7,084 nucleotides of DNA. It comes from Candidatus Omnitrophota bacterium. Lineage in GTDB: Bacteria; Omnitrophota; Gorgyraeia; 1-14-0-20-64-10; JACQQZ01. Every line of letters begins with the position of its first letter. Positions within the stretch are counted from its first letter, which is position 1. The notes beneath the pieces are model-generated. The model made no database searches. It was not told the DNA's origin and saw nothing but the letters and a program-made list of their open reading frames with translations. Positions 5,958-7,084 of this stretch are shown here, piece after piece. The stretch spans positions 1 to 7,084 of the forward strand of contig JACQRF010000104.1 of the NCBI GenBank assembly GCA_016206635.1, in the 5' to 3' direction. Both the position numbers and the translations under genes were made by a program.

Positions 5958-7084
5958 CGACTTCGTCCACCTCCACGTCCATAGCCAGTACTCGCTGCTC
6001 GACGGCGCCTGCCGGCTCGACGGGCTGATCGCGCAGGCCCAGCGGCACAAGATGCCGGCGCTGGCGATCACCGACCACGGCAACCTGTTCGGGGCGATTG
6101 AGTTCTACCAGGCATGCTTGAAGGGGGGGATCAAGCCCATTTTGGGCGTCGAGACGTACGTCGCCCCCGGCAGCCGTTTCGAGAAGTCCAACCAGGGGAT
6201 CAGCGACGCCTCGTACCATTTGCTCCTGCTGGCCCGCGACGAGCACGGCTACCGGAATCTCATCAAGTTGGTGTCGCTCGCCTACCTGGAGGGATTTTAT
6301 TACCGGCCGCGCGTCGACAAGGAGCTGCTCGCCCAATACGGCCAGGGGCTCATGGCGTTGTCCGGGTGCCTCGCCTCCGAGATCCCGCACCTGATCGTGG
6401 CGGGGCAGGAGCAACAGGCCCGGAAGACCGCCGGCGAGTTCGTCGAGATCTTCGGCCCGGGGAATTTCTATCTGGAGCTGCAGGACCATCGGCTCGGCGA
6501 CCAGGCCAAGGTGAACCGGGCGCTGGTGGAGATGGCCAAGGACCTCGCGCTGCCGCTCGTGGCGACGAACGACTTGCACTACCTCGACCGGATGGATGCC
6601 AAGGCGCATGAGGCGCTGCTGTGCATCCAGACCGGGACGACGCTGGCCGATCCCAACCGGTTCCGATTTGCCAACGACGAGTTCTACTTCAAATCGCCGG
6701 AGGAAATGCTCGCGGTGTTCCGCGAGATGCCGGAGGCGGTGCGCCGGACGGTCGAGATCGCCGAGAAGTCGAACATCGAGCTGGACCTGACCACGCCGCA
6801 CCTGCCGCAGTTCACGCCGCCGGCGGGGAAGACGCAGGTCGCGTACCTGCGGGGCCTGGTGGACGAGGGGTTGGCCCGCCGCTATCCTGACTCGTCGGAC
6901 GCCGTGAAGTCGCGCGTCCAGCACGAGCTGTCCGTCATCGAGAAGACCGGTTTCACCAGCTATTTCCTGATCGTCTGGGATTTTGTCCGCCACGCGAAGT
7001 CGCAGGGGATCCCCGTCGGGCCGGGCCGCGGGTCGGCGGCCGGCTCCGTGGTCAGCTACTGCCTCGGCATCACCGACATTGACC
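5944..7084 (+). CDS. dnaE: DNA polymerase III alpha subunit, N-terminal part, 3' truncated by window edge
   Basis: DnaE is the replicative polymerase subunit that extends both strands at the fork. The first 380 residues are in the window, against about 1,100-1,200 in the family. The N-terminal PHP domain (about 7-280) starts HSDFVHLHVHSQYSLLDGA and continues with ALAITDHGNLFGAIEFY (39-55), GVETYVAP (68-75), SGCLASE (140-146) and ATNDLHYL (207-214). The start of the polymerase palm follows, with VGPGRGSAAGSVVSYCLGI near the edge; the catalytic aspartates are just beyond it. Expected PHP metal ligands H11, H13, D20, H45, E70, H92, C142, D210 and H212 all appear present, unlike E. coli DnaE. The ATG at 5944 lies 14 bases inside the preceding gene and has no Shine-Dalgarno site, so coupling is likely. 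It is the DnaE type, not PolC: no exonuclease or OB domain precedes or interrupts the PHP domain. Confidence 0.97.
   Translation, partial: MKAHSDFVHLHVHSQYSLLDGACRLDGLIAQAQRHKMPALAITDHGNLFGAIEFYQACLKGGIKPILGVETYVAPGSRFEKSNQGISDASYHLLLLARDEHGYRNLIKLVSLAYLEGFYYRPRVDKELLAQYGQGLMALSGCLASEIPHLIVAGQEQQARKTAGEFVEIFGPGNFYLELQDHRLGDQAKVNRALVEMAKDLALPLVATNDLHYLDRMDAKAHEALLCIQTGTTLADPNRFRFANDEFYFKSPEEMLAVFREMPEAVRRTVEIAEKSNIELDLTTPHLPQFTPPAGKTQVAYLRGLVDEGLARRYPDSSDAVKSRVQHELSVIEKTGFTSYFLIVWDFVRHAKSQGIPVGPGRGSAAGSVVSYCLGITDID

Noticed and set aside
5914..6993. Open frame of 359 codons on the - strand
   Set aside because: It lies opposite dnaE, whose PHP motifs are unmistakable. The antisense product has low-complexity Arg/Leu/Val/Gln composition and no domain.

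Overview
The window is a GC-rich piece of bacterial chromosome in which every supported gene lies on the + strand and almost no DNA is non-coding. Ten coding sequences follow one another with gaps of 27 bases or less or short overlaps, from the 3' end of guaA (GMP synthase) to the 5' part of dnaE (DNA polymerase III alpha). I see no tRNA, rRNA, CRISPR array, insertion sequence, integrase, phage gene or convincing rho-independent terminator. No stretch of 300 bases lacks a gene.

Layout: (1) 1-1170 holds the end of guaA, a small two-helix membrane protein with three cysteines, and a SufT/MIP18-type (DUF59) Fe-S assembly protein. (2) 1167-4993 is a signalling block: a REC-PAS-histidine kinase with a degenerate GGDEF-like tail, a stand-alone CheY-like receiver, and a GAF-PAS-histidine kinase. 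(3) 4998-5957 carries three small genes: a four-helix-bundle (S23/IVP-type) protein, a 61-residue membrane protein and a DUF5674-type protein. (4) dnaE starts inside the end of the DUF5674 gene and runs off the window with an apparently complete set of PHP metal ligands.

The tight packing suggests one or a few long transcripts with translational coupling, joining nucleotide synthesis, Fe-S maturation, signalling and replication genes. The signalling block has two soluble kinases and one diffusible receiver but no DNA-binding or other recognisable active output domain, so any output must be a partner elsewhere or protein-protein contact.

Lineage: the mix of DUF5674, a solitary four-helix-bundle protein, a REC-PAS-kinase with a GGDEF-like tail and a DnaE beginning with an HSDFVHLHVHSQYSLLDGA-like motif recalls uncultivated bacteria such as Omnitrophota or related groups. 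This is a weak impression from protein style, not a placement. The most unusual features are the inactive-looking GGDEF-like tail on a histidine kinase and the outputless kinase-receiver-kinase cassette between two housekeeping genes. I do not see a clearly new defence or mobile system.
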